Source: Spirochaetales bacterium Spiro_10 (GTDB taxonomy: Bacteria > Spirochaetota > Spirochaetia > Treponematales > Treponemataceae). Taken from it: a stretch of 56,613 nt of DNA. The first letter of the stretch is position 1, and each line of letters begins with the position of its first letter. The stretch covers positions 1-56,613 of the forward strand of contig LVBL01000009.1 in the NCBI GenBank assembly GCA_001604405.1, read 5' to 3'. A model generated the notes under the pieces. It worked only from the letters and a program-made list of their open reading frames with translations, searched no databases and was not told the origin of the DNA. Both the position numbers and the translations under genes were made by a program. This document shows positions 15,585-25,461 of this stretch, one piece after another.

Positions 15585-15608
15585 TAATGGAACAGGAGCG
15601 ATTACTTC

Positions 15609-16823
15609 ATGGATTTTCCGGGCGGAACGGCCATTCCGGGCGGGGAAACGTATAAAAAACGCCCGTTTCCAACTATCAAGGAAAGAAACCGCACCATCGG
15701 GAGGATACTTACGGTCATCCGGGAACGGAAGTCGTTTCTCCTCCTCGGTCACGTTCTTCCGGACGAGGACTGCATAGCCTCGCTCGTAACCATGGCGCTG
15801 CTCCTCACCAAATTCGGGAAAGACGTCGTCATCTATCTCTCGAATCCCATACCCGACCAACTCTCTTTCCTTTCGAACATCTGTTGCTACAACAACATCA
15901 GCCTCGTCGTCGGCTCGGAAACGCTGCATCACGAGTACGAGGTCATCTGCGTGCTCGACACCCCGAAGCCCGACATGATATCCCTGAGCCCGGCGATGTT
16001 GACCCTCCTTCGCGAGGAGCGCTTTATCGACGGAAAACCGGTCCCGATAATCGAGTTTGACCACCATTTGTCCGCCGACGCCGAATACTCCGGCACGGCG
16101 GGCTACCGTTTCGTGCATTACGCCACGAGCACCTGCGAGTTGCTGGCCCTCTTCTGCCACAAGCTGGAGGGGATGACGGAACTGCTGGAATCATTCGAAA
16201 TACGGCACCTTTTTTCGCGCAATATCGTCCTGGCGATGCTCACCGGGATGATCGGCGACACCAAAAACGGCCTGACCCTGAAAAAAAACCGCGACCTCTT
16301 CTTCTATAAATTGTTTACGACGCGCTTTTCCTCGATTCTCGAGGCCTCGTTGCGGAAAAACACCGAGAACTACGCCTCCACGCACGACATCTTTTCTTCC
16401 ATTCAACTCCTCACCGTCTTCGAGAAGGACATCTACCAGGACATCCTCGCGCGGGCGAAGTATTCCGGCAGAACCGGATACGTGACCCTGAACGAGGAGG
16501 AGTCGGTTGCCATCCTCGCGCAAACCGACTACAACACCTTCGTCAAGGCCATCAAGTCGGTCACCGACAACCTCGCCGAGAGGTCCGGGGTTATCGGGAT
16601 GACCTCCTATTATGACCCGCCCGGTATCTCGGGCCTCGTCCAGTTTCGCATCCGGACTGCGCGCGACATCGCGGAGATAGACCTGCGCACGATCCTGGCC
16701 GATTTTTCCATCGCGGACGGAGGCGGACACCCCGGGGCCATCGGCTTCCGCGTCCCGAAGTCGTCGTTAGGCGACGGGCCGGGGTTCGTTTCACGCCTGC
16801 TGAGGCGGCTGGAGGAACTGTGA
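15609..16823 (+). CDS. DHH-family phosphoesterase (NrnA-like)
   Basis: 404 residues. The DHH domain has motif I as GHVLPDEDCIASL (usually PDGDAIGS), motif II as VICVLDTP and motif III as EFDHHLSADA. A C-terminal DHHA1 domain ends in the glycine-rich GGGHPGAIGFRVP. Such proteins are Mn2+-dependent nanoRNases or pAp phosphatases; this one is longer than the usual 310-330 residues because of an insert before the DHHA1 domain. The exact substrate is not settled by sequence. It overlaps queH by four bases and heads the queH gene pair. Confidence 0.85.
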   Translation: MDFPGGTAIPGGETYKKRPFPTIKERNRTIGRILTVIRERKSFLLLGHVLPDEDCIASLVTMALLLTKFGKDVVIYLSNPIPDQLSFLSNICCYNNISLVVGSETLHHEYEVICVLDTPKPDMISLSPAMLTLLREERFIDGKPVPIIEFDHHLSADAEYSGTAGYRFVHYATSTCELLALFCHKLEGMTELLESFEIRHLFSRNIVLAMLTGMIGDTKNGLTLKKNRDLFFYKLFTTRFSSILEASLRKNTENYASTHDIFSSIQLLTVFEKDIYQDILARAKYSGRTGYVTLNEEESVAILAQTDYNTFVKAIKSVTDNLAERSGVIGMTSYYDPPGISGLVQFRIRTARDIAEIDLRTILADFSIADGGGHPGAIGFRVPKSSLGDGPGFVSRLLRRLEEL

Positions 16824-17464
16824 GCGGGCCGAAGACCGACTATCGCCGTCTCATGGACGACGAGATCGCGCGCGTCCGCGGGATCGGCCGCGAGGCGGGC
16901 ACGGATCGGCCGCCCTCGCTCCTCCTCCATTCCTGTTGCGGTCCCTGCAGCACCGCCGTCATCACGGAACTCGCGCCCGACTTCCGCCTGACCGTTTTCT
17001 ATTACAACCCGAACATCGATACGGCCGGGGAATACGCCCGCCGGGCCGCCGAACAGCGTCGCGCGATCTCGCTTCTCGCCGTGCCCCATCCCGTCGAGTA
17101 TCTCGACGAGGGCCATCTTCCCGGCGATTTTCTCCCCGAGGCGGAGCCGCTTGCCTCGGAGCCGGAGGGAGGGGCCCGGTGCTCGGTCTGCTTCCGGATC
17201 AGGCTCGAGCGCACCGCCGTCCGCGCGAGGGAACTCGGCTTTGACTGGTTTTGCTCCACGCTGACGGTAAGCCCGCACAAAGACGCCCCGCGAATCAACG
17301 CGATAGGGACGGCCGTCGCGGCGCGAGTCGGCGTCAGATGGCTTCCGTCCGATTTCAAAAAGCGTGACGGGTACGGTCGGTCGATCGCGCTAAGCCGCGA
17401 ATTCGGCCTCTACCGCCAGGACTATTGCGGCTGCCTCTGGTCGCGCGAGGCCCGTCCCGAATGA
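16820..17464 (+). CDS. queH: Epoxyqueuosine reductase QueH
   Basis: 214 residues. QueH performs the last step of queuosine synthesis in tRNA, reducing epoxyqueuosine. The expected metal-cluster cysteines are visible: HSCCGPCS (C39, C40, C43), RCSVCFRIRLERTA and QDYCGCLWS. FYYNPNIDTAGEYARR and the STLTVSPHKD segment are family hallmarks. The ATG overlaps the stop of the DHH phosphoesterase gene by four bases. The TGA stop lies inside the candidate -35 of dnaE. Confidence 0.9.
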   Translation: MSGPKTDYRRLMDDEIARVRGIGREAGTDRPPSLLLHSCCGPCSTAVITELAPDFRLTVFYYNPNIDTAGEYARRAAEQRRAISLLAVPHPVEYLDEGHLPGDFLPEAEPLASEPEGGARCSVCFRIRLERTAVRARELGFDWFCSTLTVSPHKDAPRINAIGTAVAARVGVRWLPSDFKKRDGYGRSIALSREFGLYRQDYCGCLWSREARPE

Positions 17465-17490
17465 CCAAGGGCCCCATTCCGTGATACAAT
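17461..17490 (+). promoter_or_regulatory. Candidate dnaE promoter giving a leaderless mRNA
   Basis: ATGACC (17461-17466) and TACAAT (17485-17490) are 18 bases apart. The A of the dnaE ATG lies seven bases after the -10, about where transcription should begin. No ribosome-binding site is present. Confidence 0.5.
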
Positions 17491-17496
17491 GGGGCC
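17470..17496. promoter_or_regulatory. Inverted repeat abutting the dnaE start codon
   Basis: GGCCCCATT (17470-17478) and AATGGGGCC (17488-17496) are exact reverse complements around nine bases. The right arm ends at the base before the dnaE ATG and the repeat overlaps the -10. It could be an operator at the promoter, or a hairpin hiding the start on read-through mRNA. Confidence 0.6.
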
Positions 17497-20400
17497 ATGC
17501 CGGATTTCGTACACCTTCACGTTCATACCGACTACTCCCTCCTTGACGGCGCCTCGTCGTGCAAGCGGATGGTCTCGCGGGCCAAGGAGCTCGGGCAGAC
17601 GGCCCTGGCCATAACGGACCACGGCAACATGTTCGGGGCCCTGCGCTTTTACCGGGAATGCGTCGCCGCGGGGATCAAACCGCTCATCGGAAGCGAATTC
17701 TACGTCGCGCCGGGCAACCGCGCCGAAAAGGGCGGCTCCGAGCACACCACCAAATACTATCACCTCATCCTCCTCGCGAAGAACGAGGAGGGCTACCGGA
17801 ACCTCATGAAACTCTCCTCACGTTCCTTCACGGAGGGGATGTACTACAAGCCGCGCATCGACGAAGAGCTCATCCGGGCGCATTCGGGGGGACTCGTCTG
17901 CCTCTCGGCCTGTCTCGCGGGCCAGATACCGTCGCTCCTGCTCGAGGGAAAGACGGCCGAGGCCGAGTCGGTCGCTCGGGCGTACCGCGACATCTTCGGC
18001 GCGGGCAATTACTTCATCGAGCTTCAGGACCACGGGATCAGGGAACAGCGCGAGGTCGCGCCGAGGCTGATCGCCCTTGCCCGCAGGCTGGGCATCCCGA
18101 TGGTCGTCACGAACGACGCCCACTACTGCGAAAAAAAGGACTTCGTCGCGCAGGACATCCTGCTATGCATAGGCACCAAGCGCACGCGAAACGAGCCGGG
18201 ACGCATGCGCTTCGAGGGTTCCGAGTTCTACCTGAAGGACGCGGACGAGATGACGCGCCTCTTCCCCGAGTACCCCGAGGCCGTGTCGAACACGGTCCGA
18301 ATCGCCGCGATGTGCGACCTCACCATCCCGCAGCCGGGGCCCCTGCTCCCCGTGTACGACATTCCGTCCGGCTTCGACTCGAAGGAAGGCTACATCCGGC
18401 ATCTCGTGTACGAGGGCCTCTCGAAACGGTACCGGGAGATCACCCCGGAGATCCGCGCGCGCGCCGACTACGAGCTCGGCGTCATCGTGAAGATGGACTT
18501 CGTCGGCTACTTCCTTATCGTGTGGGATTTCATCAACTGGGCCAAGGAACGCGACATCCCCGTCGGCCCCGGACGCGGTTCCGGCGCCGGCTCCATCGTG
18601 GCTTACGCGATGCGGATCACGGACATCGACCCGCTCCGCTACAAACTCCTCTTCGAGCGCTTCCTCAATCCCGAGCGCATCTCAATGCCTGACTTCGACG
18701 TTGACTTCTGCTTCGAGCGCAGGCAGGAGGTCATCGAGTACGTCCGGCAGAAGTACGGCGACGACCGTGTCGGGCAGATCATAACCTTCGGCACGCTCAA
18801 GCCGAAGGCCGCGATCAAGGACGTCGCGCGCGTGCTCGACATACCGCTCCAGGACGTGAACATGATCACCAAGCTCGTCCCGGAGGACATCAAGGCGCAC
18901 CTCAAGGACGCCTTCGAGCCGAATCCGAAGTTCCAGGGATCGGGCCAGCTCGCCTCACTCCGCGAGGATCCCCGCTACAAGGAACTGTTCGACATCGCGC
19001 TCGCCCTGGAGGGCACGAACCGCAACACGAGCCTTCACGCGGCCGGTATCGTGATAGGAAAGACGGCGCTCACCGACTACGTGCCCCTGTACAAGGACTC
19101 GAAGACGGGAAAGGTCGCCACGCAATTCACGATGGATCTCATCGAGGACTGCGGCCTCGTCAAGATGGACTTCCTCGGCCTCAAGACCCTCACGCTCATC
19201 ACGCATACCGAGGAACTCATACGCAAGCGCGGCGGGGAGCTTTCCTCGTTCGCCATAGGCTCCATCAGCGACACGGACGAGGCGACGTTCCGGATGCTCG
19301 GCGAGGGAAAGAGCGCGGCCGTCTTCCAGTTCGAAAGTCAGGGCATGCAGAACATCCTCAAGCGCGCCAAACCCGACAAGATGGAAGACCTCATCGCCCT
19401 CAACGCCCTGTACCGGCCGGGACCGATGGCGTACATCGACCAGTTCATCGAGTCGAAATTCGACCCTTCGAAGATTTCCTACCCGGATCCCTGCCTCAAG
19501 GAAATCCTCGAGGAAACGTACGGCGTCATCGTCTATCAGGAACAGGTCATGCAGGTCGCCCAGCGCATCGCCGGCTACTCGCTCGGACAAGCGGACCTTC
19601 TCAGGCGCGCGATGGGAAAGAAGAAGCAGGAGGTCATGGAAAAGGAGAAGGTGACCTTCGTGGAGGGCGCGGTCAAGAACGGATTCTCCGCCGCCGACGC
19701 GGGCCGCGTGTTCGACATCCTCATCCCCTTCGCGGGCTACGGGTTCAACAAGAGCCACGCCGCCGCGTATTCGGTCGTCGCGTATCAGACCGCGTGGCTG
19801 AAGGCGAACTTCCCTGCGGAGTTCATCGCCGCCAACCTCACGAACGAAATAGCCTCCGTCGACAAGCTTCCCGAGTACATCGCGGAGGGAAGGAAGATGG
19901 GCATACCCATCGAACCTCCCGACGTCAACCGCTCAGGCTCGTACTTCACGGTCGTCGAGGGGCGCATCGTATACGGGCTTCTCGGCATCAAGGGCCTCGG
20001 CGAGCAGGCCGCGGAGATGATCGTATCCGAGCGCGAGACCGGAGGCCCGTACGGGAACTTCATGGAATTCCTGGACCGCGTGGACCTCAAGACGGTCAAC
20101 AAGAAGGCCGTCGAGGTGCTCATACAGACCGGGAGCTTCGACCGGCTCGGCACGAACCGGCCGACCCTGCTTTCGAACCTCGAGCGCGCGGTCGAGTACG
20201 CCGCGCACCGCAAGGAGTCCTCCCGCTTCGGACAGGTAAGCCTCTTCGAGGATTCGGGCGAGAAGGAGTTCGACGATTTCTCGTTCGACGAGCTTCCGGA
20301 CTGGCCCAAGGGCGAGAAACTGCGCACGGAAAAGGAACTTCTGGGCTTTTACATCTCCGGCCACCCGCTCGACGACTACCGGAAGGCCTTCGAGCGCGCC

Positions 20401-20937
20401 TCGACGTTCGACGTGCGCTTCCCCGAACGCGCGCAGAAGGACAAGCTCTACACGATCGTCGGCATGATCCGGAGCGTGCGGCCCTACCAGACGAAGGCCG
20501 GAAAATGGATGGGCTTCGGGGCCTTCGAGGACTTCAACGGCTCGCTCGACCTCACCTTCTTCCCGAACGTATGGGAGAAGGTCCGCGACCGGGCGCTTCC
20601 CGACACGGTCTGGGGAATCGTCGGCAAGGTCGACCTGTCCCGCGACACGCCCGGATTCCTCGTCGAAAGCCTCATAGACCCGAACGAACTGCAGGCGAAG
20701 TCCATCCGGGAGATCCATATCCGACTCGACTCATCGGTGACGGACGAGGGAAAACTGACGCCCTTGCGCGATTATTTGTTTGAATCCTCCGGCCCTTGTT
20801 CAGTATATTTTCATATGGAGTTCTCGGCCCGACCGTATACCGTTCGCGCCGCGAACCAGATCCAGGTCTCGTCGAGCGACGAATTTCTGGAGCGCGTGCT
20901 CGAATTTCCCGGCGTTGCCCAAGCCTGGAAGGAATAG
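17497..20937 (+). CDS. dnaE: DNA polymerase III alpha subunit
   Basis: 1146 residues, the replicative polymerase. The PHP domain opens the protein (FVHLHVHTDYSLLDGAS). The palm carries GPGRGSGAGS and the catalytic aspartates in PDFDVDF (residues 398-404). The finger and helix-hairpin-helix regions follow, e.g. FAGYGFNKSHAAAYS. QVSLF at 913-917 matches the internal beta-clamp-binding motif, and the OB fold follows (YTIVGMIRSVRPYQTKAGKWMGF). Length and order match a DnaE1-type enzyme. The start is fixed by alignment to MPDFVHLHVHTDYS, although no ribosome site precedes it. Confidence 0.96.
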   Translation: MPDFVHLHVHTDYSLLDGASSCKRMVSRAKELGQTALAITDHGNMFGALRFYRECVAAGIKPLIGSEFYVAPGNRAEKGGSEHTTKYYHLILLAKNEEGYRNLMKLSSRSFTEGMYYKPRIDEELIRAHSGGLVCLSACLAGQIPSLLLEGKTAEAESVARAYRDIFGAGNYFIELQDHGIREQREVAPRLIALARRLGIPMVVTNDAHYCEKKDFVAQDILLCIGTKRTRNEPGRMRFEGSEFYLKDADEMTRLFPEYPEAVSNTVRIAAMCDLTIPQPGPLLPVYDIPSGFDSKEGYIRHLVYEGLSKRYREITPEIRARADYELGVIVKMDFVGYFLIVWDFINWAKERDIPVGPGRGSGAGSIVAYAMRITDIDPLRYKLLFERFLNPERISMPDFDVDFCFERRQEVIEYVRQKYGDDRVGQIITFGTLKPKAAIKDVARVLDIPLQDVNMITKLVPEDIKAHLKDAFEPNPKFQGSGQLASLREDPRYKELFDIALALEGTNRNTSLHAAGIVIGKTALTDYVPLYKDSKTGKVATQFTMDLIEDCGLVKMDFLGLKTLTLITHTEELIRKRGGELSSFAIGSISDTDEATFRMLGEGKSAAVFQFESQGMQNILKRAKPDKMEDLIALNALYRPGPMAYIDQFIESKFDPSKISYPDPCLKEILEETYGVIVYQEQVMQVAQRIAGYSLGQADLLRRAMGKKKQEVMEKEKVTFVEGAVKNGFSAADAGRVFDILIPFAGYGFNKSHAAAYSVVAYQTAWLKANFPAEFIAANLTNEIASVDKLPEYIAEGRKMGIPIEPPDVNRSGSYFTVVEGRIVYGLLGIKGLGEQAAEMIVSERETGGPYGNFMEFLDRVDLKTVNKKAVEVLIQTGSFDRLGTNRPTLLSNLERAVEYAAHRKESSRFGQVSLFEDSGEKEFDDFSFDELPDWPKGEKLRTEKELLGFYISGHPLDDYRKAFERASTFDVRFPERAQKDKLYTIVGMIRSVRPYQTKAGKWMGFGAFEDFNGSLDLTFFPNVWEKVRDRALPDTVWGIVGKVDLSRDTPGFLVESLIDPNELQAKSIREIHIRLDSSVTDEGKLTPLRDYLFESSGPCSVYFHMEFSARPYTVRAANQIQVSSSDEFLERVLEFPGVAQAWKE

Positions 20938-20946
20938 GAAGGTTTC

Positions 20947-21537
20947 ATGCTGCAGTCACTGTTTTTCACCGTAGGTTCCCTCATATCCCTGTACTCCCTG
21001 CTCTGCCTCGTGCGCATCGTGCTGACCTGGCTGCCCGAGGCGAACTACAGTCCCGTCGGAAGGCTTCTTTCGTCGGCATGCGATCCCTTTCTCGACTGGT
21101 TCCGCCGGTTCTCCTTCGCGAGAACCGCGACGATGGACTTCACCCCGATCATCGCCCTCGGCACGCTCTCGCTCGCGTCGCGGGTGTTCATGACGCTCGG
21201 GGCCACGGGGAAGGTGACGCTCGGGGCCATTCTCGCCGGGGTTCTCGGGATCCTGTGGTCGTTCTTCGCCTTTCTCCTCAACATCTTCATTGTCTTGCTG
21301 ATCGTCCGGCTCGTCTACGATTTGTCGAACCCGTTCGGCTTCTCCCGGTTCCGTTCAGTTCTCGACCGTTTCCTCAACCCCTCCATCTCGCGGGTCACCG
21401 GCTTTCTGTTCCGGCGACAGGTAATCTCCTACCGCGTTTCCGTGATCTTCACGATCGTCGCGTTCGCAGTCGCGCGTATCGCGCTCGAATACGGGGTCGA
21501 CGCCCTCTCACGGATACTGCGGAACCTCCCCATATAG
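20947..21537 (+). CDS. YggT family integral membrane protein
   Basis: 196 residues with two similar halves, each with two transmembrane helices and the YGGT landmark: LVRIVLTWLPEANYSPVGRLLSSACDPFLDWFRR, and later LVYDLSNPFGFSRFRSVLDRFLNPSISRVTGFLFR. YggT proteins are linked to cell-division and osmotic phenotypes, but the mechanism is unknown. GGAAGG precedes the ATG. The stop codon is directly followed by the recG ATG. Confidence 0.82.
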   Translation: MLQSLFFTVGSLISLYSLLCLVRIVLTWLPEANYSPVGRLLSSACDPFLDWFRRFSFARTATMDFTPIIALGTLSLASRVFMTLGATGKVTLGAILAGVLGILWSFFAFLLNIFIVLLIVRLVYDLSNPFGFSRFRSVLDRFLNPSISRVTGFLFRRQVISYRVSVIFTIVAFAVARIALEYGVDALSRILRNLPI

Positions 21538-23625
21538 ATGAAACTCGCCGAGATAGCCGTTCCCGCGACGCGCGTCCGCGGGGTCGGCCCGGCGACGGCG
21601 AAGCCGCTCGCGACGCTCGGTATACTCACCGTCGGGGACATCCTTGCCTGGTGGCCCCGCGACTGGGAGGACAGGACGGTACGCCTTCCGCTGTCCGCGT
21701 TCGAGTCGCGCTCTAAGATAAGCGTCGTCGCCACCGTAACCGGAGCCGACTGGTTCGGTTACGGACGAATGCGCACGCTCAAGCTCTTCATCCGGGACGA
21801 CGAGGGCACGGTCGCGGAGCTCGCGTGCTTCAACCGGCCCTTTCTCGAACGCCAGTTTCCCGAAGGCTCGCGGGTTTCGGTGTACGGTTCCTTCCGCCGC
21901 GCGTACGGCGCCATCCAGTCCTCCGCGTTCGAGATCGAGCTTGCCGACGACTCCGCGGGAAAGGTCTTGCCCGTGTATCCGCTCTGCGCCGGGATCTCGC
22001 AGGCGCAGATGAGGAAGATCGTCTCGAACGCCATCGACGAGTACTGCCGGGGTATCGACTCGGAACTGCCCGAGCCGGTCAGGCTCGCGAACGGCATCCC
22101 TGAAAAGGGCGATATAGTCAAGATGATGCACCGTCCCGAAAGCCTCGCGGACGCCCGGGCGGCGCGGGAGGCCCTCGTTTTCGAGGAGCTGTTCCTCTTC
22201 GAGTACGCCATAGGCGCGCGCTCGCTTGCACGGCGCGGAAGGCTTCCCGCGCCCGAAGACGCGGGCTCCCGCCGGGATTCCGCCGGCGCGGCGCATCAGT
22301 TGAGCCCGCTTCAGCGACGGCTCATCGAACGGCTTCCTTTCAAACTTACTGAAGACCAGCTTGCGACCCTCTCCGACATAAACGGGGATATCTCGGGACC
22401 CTACCCCATGGCGCGTCTCCTGCAGGGAGACGTCGGGTCAGGCAAGACCCTTGTCGCATTCCTCGCCGCGCTCGCCGTCGTGGAGCGCGGCGGGCAGGTC
22501 GCGATGCTCGCGCCGACCGAGCTGCTCGCGCGCCAGCACGCCGAAAACGCCGCGAGGATGCTCGAACCGATCGGGGTCAATCTCGCCTTCCTGACCGGAA
22601 ACGTCAAGGCGGCGGGCCGCGCGCGGCTCCTTTCGGAGCTTGCCTCCGGCGGGATCGACGTCGTCATCGGCACTCACGCGCTTTTCTCTTCCGGTGTGTC
22701 GTACCGGAACCTCGCGCTCGCCGTCATAGACGAACAGCACCGTTTCGGCGTGCTCCAGCGCTCCGCGTTGCAGGAAAAGGGCGTCGGAGGGGAGTCCCGC
22801 GAACGGCCCCCGCACCTTCTCATGATGAGCGCGACGCCCATACCGCGGACCCTCGCTCTTTCGGTTTTCGGCGACCTCGACGTCTCGGTCATAAGGACGA
22901 TGCCGCCGGGCAGGAAACCGGTCAAGACGCACCTCTCGCGCGCGGGCAACGAGGCGAAGGTGTATGACTTCGTCAGGCGCGAGCTCGACGCGGGCCACCA
23001 GGCCTATTTCGTGTATCCTGTGATCGGCGAGGACGAGGCGGGGTACGACAGCGAGGCGAGACCGGGCGAGTCGTCGCTCAAGTCCGCGACGGAGATGGCG
23101 GAACGGCTTACGGCCTCGGTATTCCCCGGGCACCGGTGCGAGCTCATCCATTCCCGCGTGGACGAAGGCGAGCAAAGAAGGATCATGGAAGATTTCCGCG
23201 CGGGGACCATACGCGTTCTCGTGGCGACGAGCGTCGTCGAGGTCGGGGTCGACGTCCCGAACGCGACCTGCATGGTGATCGAGCACGCGGAGCGCTTCGG
23301 CCTTTCCGCCCTTCACCAGCTTCGCGGGCGCGTCGGACGCGGAGAGGCGCAGTCGTACTGCTTTCTCGTGTATTCAGGAAACCTCACCGACGAGGGCAAG
23401 GCGCGCCTGCGCGTCATGCACGAAACGACAGACGGCTTCGCCCTCGCCGAGGAGGACCTCCGCATCCGGGGTCCCGGCGAGATTACCGGTATCCGGCAAT
23501 CGGGCTACGCGAGCTTCGTCCTCGCCGACCCGATCCGGGACCGCGAGACGCTCGAGCGGGCCCGCGTTGCCGCGTTCTCCCTGCTAGAAACGCGCGAACC
23601 GCGCGAACACGGCGGGTCCCCGTAA
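21538..23625 (+). CDS. recG: ATP-dependent DNA helicase RecG
   Basis: 695 residues, full length. RecG remodels stalled forks and Holliday junctions. The N-terminal wedge OB domain (VVATVTGADWFGYGRMRTLKLFIRDDEGT) is followed by helicase motifs GDVGSGKT (I), DEQHRFG (II, DEQH box), MSATPIPRT (III) and the C-terminal RGRVGRG (VI). ATG follows the yggT TAG with no spacer and no good ribosome site, implying coupled translation. A small hairpin (GTCCC/GGGAC) spans the stop codon, and pyrG converges from the other strand 48 bases later. Confidence 0.95.
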   Translation: MKLAEIAVPATRVRGVGPATAKPLATLGILTVGDILAWWPRDWEDRTVRLPLSAFESRSKISVVATVTGADWFGYGRMRTLKLFIRDDEGTVAELACFNRPFLERQFPEGSRVSVYGSFRRAYGAIQSSAFEIELADDSAGKVLPVYPLCAGISQAQMRKIVSNAIDEYCRGIDSELPEPVRLANGIPEKGDIVKMMHRPESLADARAAREALVFEELFLFEYAIGARSLARRGRLPAPEDAGSRRDSAGAAHQLSPLQRRLIERLPFKLTEDQLATLSDINGDISGPYPMARLLQGDVGSGKTLVAFLAALAVVERGGQVAMLAPTELLARQHAENAARMLEPIGVNLAFLTGNVKAAGRARLLSELASGGIDVVIGTHALFSSGVSYRNLALAVIDEQHRFGVLQRSALQEKGVGGESRERPPHLLMMSATPIPRTLALSVFGDLDVSVIRTMPPGRKPVKTHLSRAGNEAKVYDFVRRELDAGHQAYFVYPVIGEDEAGYDSEARPGESSLKSATEMAERLTASVFPGHRCELIHSRVDEGEQRRIMEDFRAGTIRVLVATSVVEVGVDVPNATCMVIEHAERFGLSALHQLRGRVGRGEAQSYCFLVYSGNLTDEGKARLRVMHETTDGFALAEEDLRIRGPGEITGIRQSGYASFVLADPIRDRETLERARVAAFSLLETREPREHGGSP

Positions 23626-23673
23626 CGGGACAACCCGCGCTCAAGTCGCGCTCGACACACGATCAAGTCGCGA

Positions 23674-25296
23674 TCAAGTCGCGGCGGACGGACGGGCGGC
23701 AAAGGCGATGGCCGCGCCGACGAAGTCGCGAAACAGCGGATGCGGCTTGTTCGGCCTCGAGCCGAACTCGGGATGGAATTGCACTCCCACGAACCAGCTC
23801 TTTGACGAGAGTTCCACGATCTCCACGAGGTTCCGTTCCGGGTTCCGCCCGGTAAGCCGCATCTCCGACGAGGAAAAGGCGTCGAGGTACACGTTGTTGA
23901 ACTCGTACCGGTGCCGGTGCCGTTCCTGTATGTCGTGGATCCGGTAGGCCTTTTCCGCGAGCGAGCCCTCCGTAAGGAGGCACCTGCACACCCCGAGGCG
24001 CAAGGTGCCGCCGAGCTTGACGCCCTGCTGGTCGGGCATCAGGTCGATGACCGGATGCTCGGTCGTGGGGCTGAACTCGGTCGAGTCGGCGTTCGCGAGT
24101 GAGAGGACGTTTCTCGCGAACTCTATGACGGCTATCTGCATGCCGAGGCAAATCCCGAAGTACGGGACGTCATGCTCGCGGGCGTATTTCGCCGCGCGGA
24201 TCATTCCCGCGGTGCCGCGGTCCCCGAATCCGCCCGGTACGAGGATTCCCGCCGCGGAGCCGAGCAGGGCCGCGGCTGCAGCGTCGTCGACGATCCGTTC
24301 GGAATCTATCCAGTCGATCTTGACGCGGGCGTTGTGGAATATCCCGCCCGCCGTCAGGGCCTCTGCGACGCTGAGATAGGCGTCGTGCAGTTCCACGTAC
24401 TTGCCCACCAGCGCTATGGTCACATCGCGCTCGGGATGGTAGTAGCGGTGGACCATCGCCTTCCAGTCGGCGAGGTCGGGCTTGGCGCAGCTTATGTTGA
24501 GGAGCTTGCAGATGGTGTCGCCCAGACCCTCGGCCTCGAGCATGAGCGGAACCTCGTAGATCGATTTCGCGCTCAAATTTTCGACTATCGCGTCCTGCGT
24601 CACGTTGCAGAAGAGCCCGAGCTTTTCGCGGATGGATTTCGTGAGCGGCTTTTCGCTCCGGCACATGATGATGTCAGGCTGGATACCGAAGCCCAAAAGC
24701 TCCTTGACGCTGTGTTGCATCGGTTTCGTCTTGAGCTCTCCACACTCCTTGAGATACGGCAGGAGGCCAAGATGAATGAACGCGCACGAGTCCCTGCCGA
24801 CGGAATACTTGATTTGCCTTATTGCCTCGATAAACGGCAGCGACTCGATGTCGCCGACGGTGCCGCCGACCTCGGTAATGATGACGTCTACGTCGGACTC
24901 GCGCGCGGCCTCGAGTATGCGGTTCTTTATCTCGTCGGTAACGTGCGGAACCACCTGTACGGTGTTTCCCTTGTAGCCTCCGGCGCGCTCCCGGTCGAGT
25001 ATGGCCTGATAGACCTTGCCGGCGGTCGTGTTGTTGTACCGCCTGAGCGCGACGTCGGTGAAACGCTCGTAATGGCCGAGATCGAGGTCGGTTTCCCCCC
25101 CGTCCTCGGTCACGAAGACCTCTCCGTGCTGGTAGGGGTTCATCGTGCCCGGATCTATATTGAGATAGGGGTCGAATTTCTGGTTCATGACCCGAACGCC
25201 CCTGCTTTTCAGCAGTAACCCGATAGAAGCCGCCGCGATTCCCTTGCCGAGTGAGGAAACGACGCCTCCCGTAATAAAAATGAATTTGGTCTTCAT
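23674..25296 (-). CDS. pyrG: CTP synthase
   Basis: 540 residues. It aminates UTP to CTP with glutamine and ATP. The synthetase domain starts [23 protein letters not shown] and includes the Mg2+/ATP site [13 protein letters not shown]. The glutaminase domain carries PGGFGDRG, the nucleophile Cys in FGICLGMQ and the His-Glu pair in [10 protein letters not shown]. The reading frame stays open upstream to 25368, but the family start is the ATG at 25296. A promoter and terminator-like hairpin in the leader suggest attenuation. Confidence 0.96.
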   Translation of the reverse strand: MKTKFIFITGGVVSSLGKGIAAASIGLLLKSRGVRVMNQKFDPYLNIDPGTMNPYQHGEVFVTEDGGETDLDLGHYERFTDVALRRYNNTTAGKVYQAILDRERAGGYKGNTVQVVPHVTDEIKNRILEAARESDVDVIITEVGGTVGDIESLPFIEAIRQIKYSVGRDSCAFIHLGLLPYLKECGELKTKPMQHSVKELLGFGIQPDIIMCRSEKPLTKSIREKLGLFCNVTQDAIVENLSAKSIYEVPLMLEAEGLGDTICKLLNISCAKPDLADWKAMVHRYYHPERDVTIALVGKYVELHDAYLSVAEALTAGGIFHNARVKIDWIDSERIVDDAAAAALLGSAAGILVPGGFGDRGTAGMIRAAKYAREHDVPYFGICLGMQIAVIEFARNVLSLANADSTEFSPTTEHPVIDLMPDQQGVKLGGTLRLGVCRCLLTEGSLAEKAYRIHDIQERHRHRYEFNNVYLDAFSSSEMRLTGRNPERNLVEIVELSSKSWFVGVQFHPEFGSRPNKPHPLFRDFVGAAIAFAARPSAAT

Positions 25297-25328
25297 ATGC
25301 CCCGCCCCTTTGCCTGAGTCCCTAACAT

Positions 25329-25368
25329 AAAAAAAAATGGGAGTCCTGGCGTAAAGCCGGACTCCCAT
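25329..25368 (-). terminator. Terminator hairpin in the pyrG leader
   Basis: ATGGGAGTCC pairs with GGACTCCCAT around a smaller GGC/GCC stem, and the minus strand continues into nine T residues. It begins about 95 bases past the amt stop and 33 bases before pyrG. A promoter-like pair lies between amt and the hairpin, so it may control pyrG rather than only end amt. Confidence 0.82.
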
Positions 25369-25394
25369 AGCCTTTTACGGGTTTCACGATTCCA

Positions 25395-25423
25395 ATACTA
25401 CCGCAAAAAGGCGGGTATCGCAA
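25395..25423 (-). promoter_or_regulatory. Candidate pyrG promoter upstream of the leader terminator
   Basis: TTGCGA (25418-25423) and TAGTAT (25395-25400) on the minus strand are 17 bases apart. The predicted start is near 25388, about 20 bases before the hairpin. Confidence 0.45.
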
Positions 25424-25461
25424 GATGGTTTCGGGCCAAAAGACCCGTCGGACAGCCGTTC

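Noticed and set aside
23630..23680. Short direct repeats of AAGTCGCG between recG and pyrG
   Set aside because: Only three imperfect copies, partly inside the pyrG coding end; no structure or function can be argued.
25297..25368. N-terminal extension of CTP synthase
   Set aside because: The frame is open, but the added residues are encoded by the terminator hairpin and do not belong to the family; the ATG at 25296 gives the standard N-terminus.
25297..25395. Bacillus-type pyrG reiterative-transcription attenuator
   Set aside because: The predicted start lacks the GGG run required for G addition.
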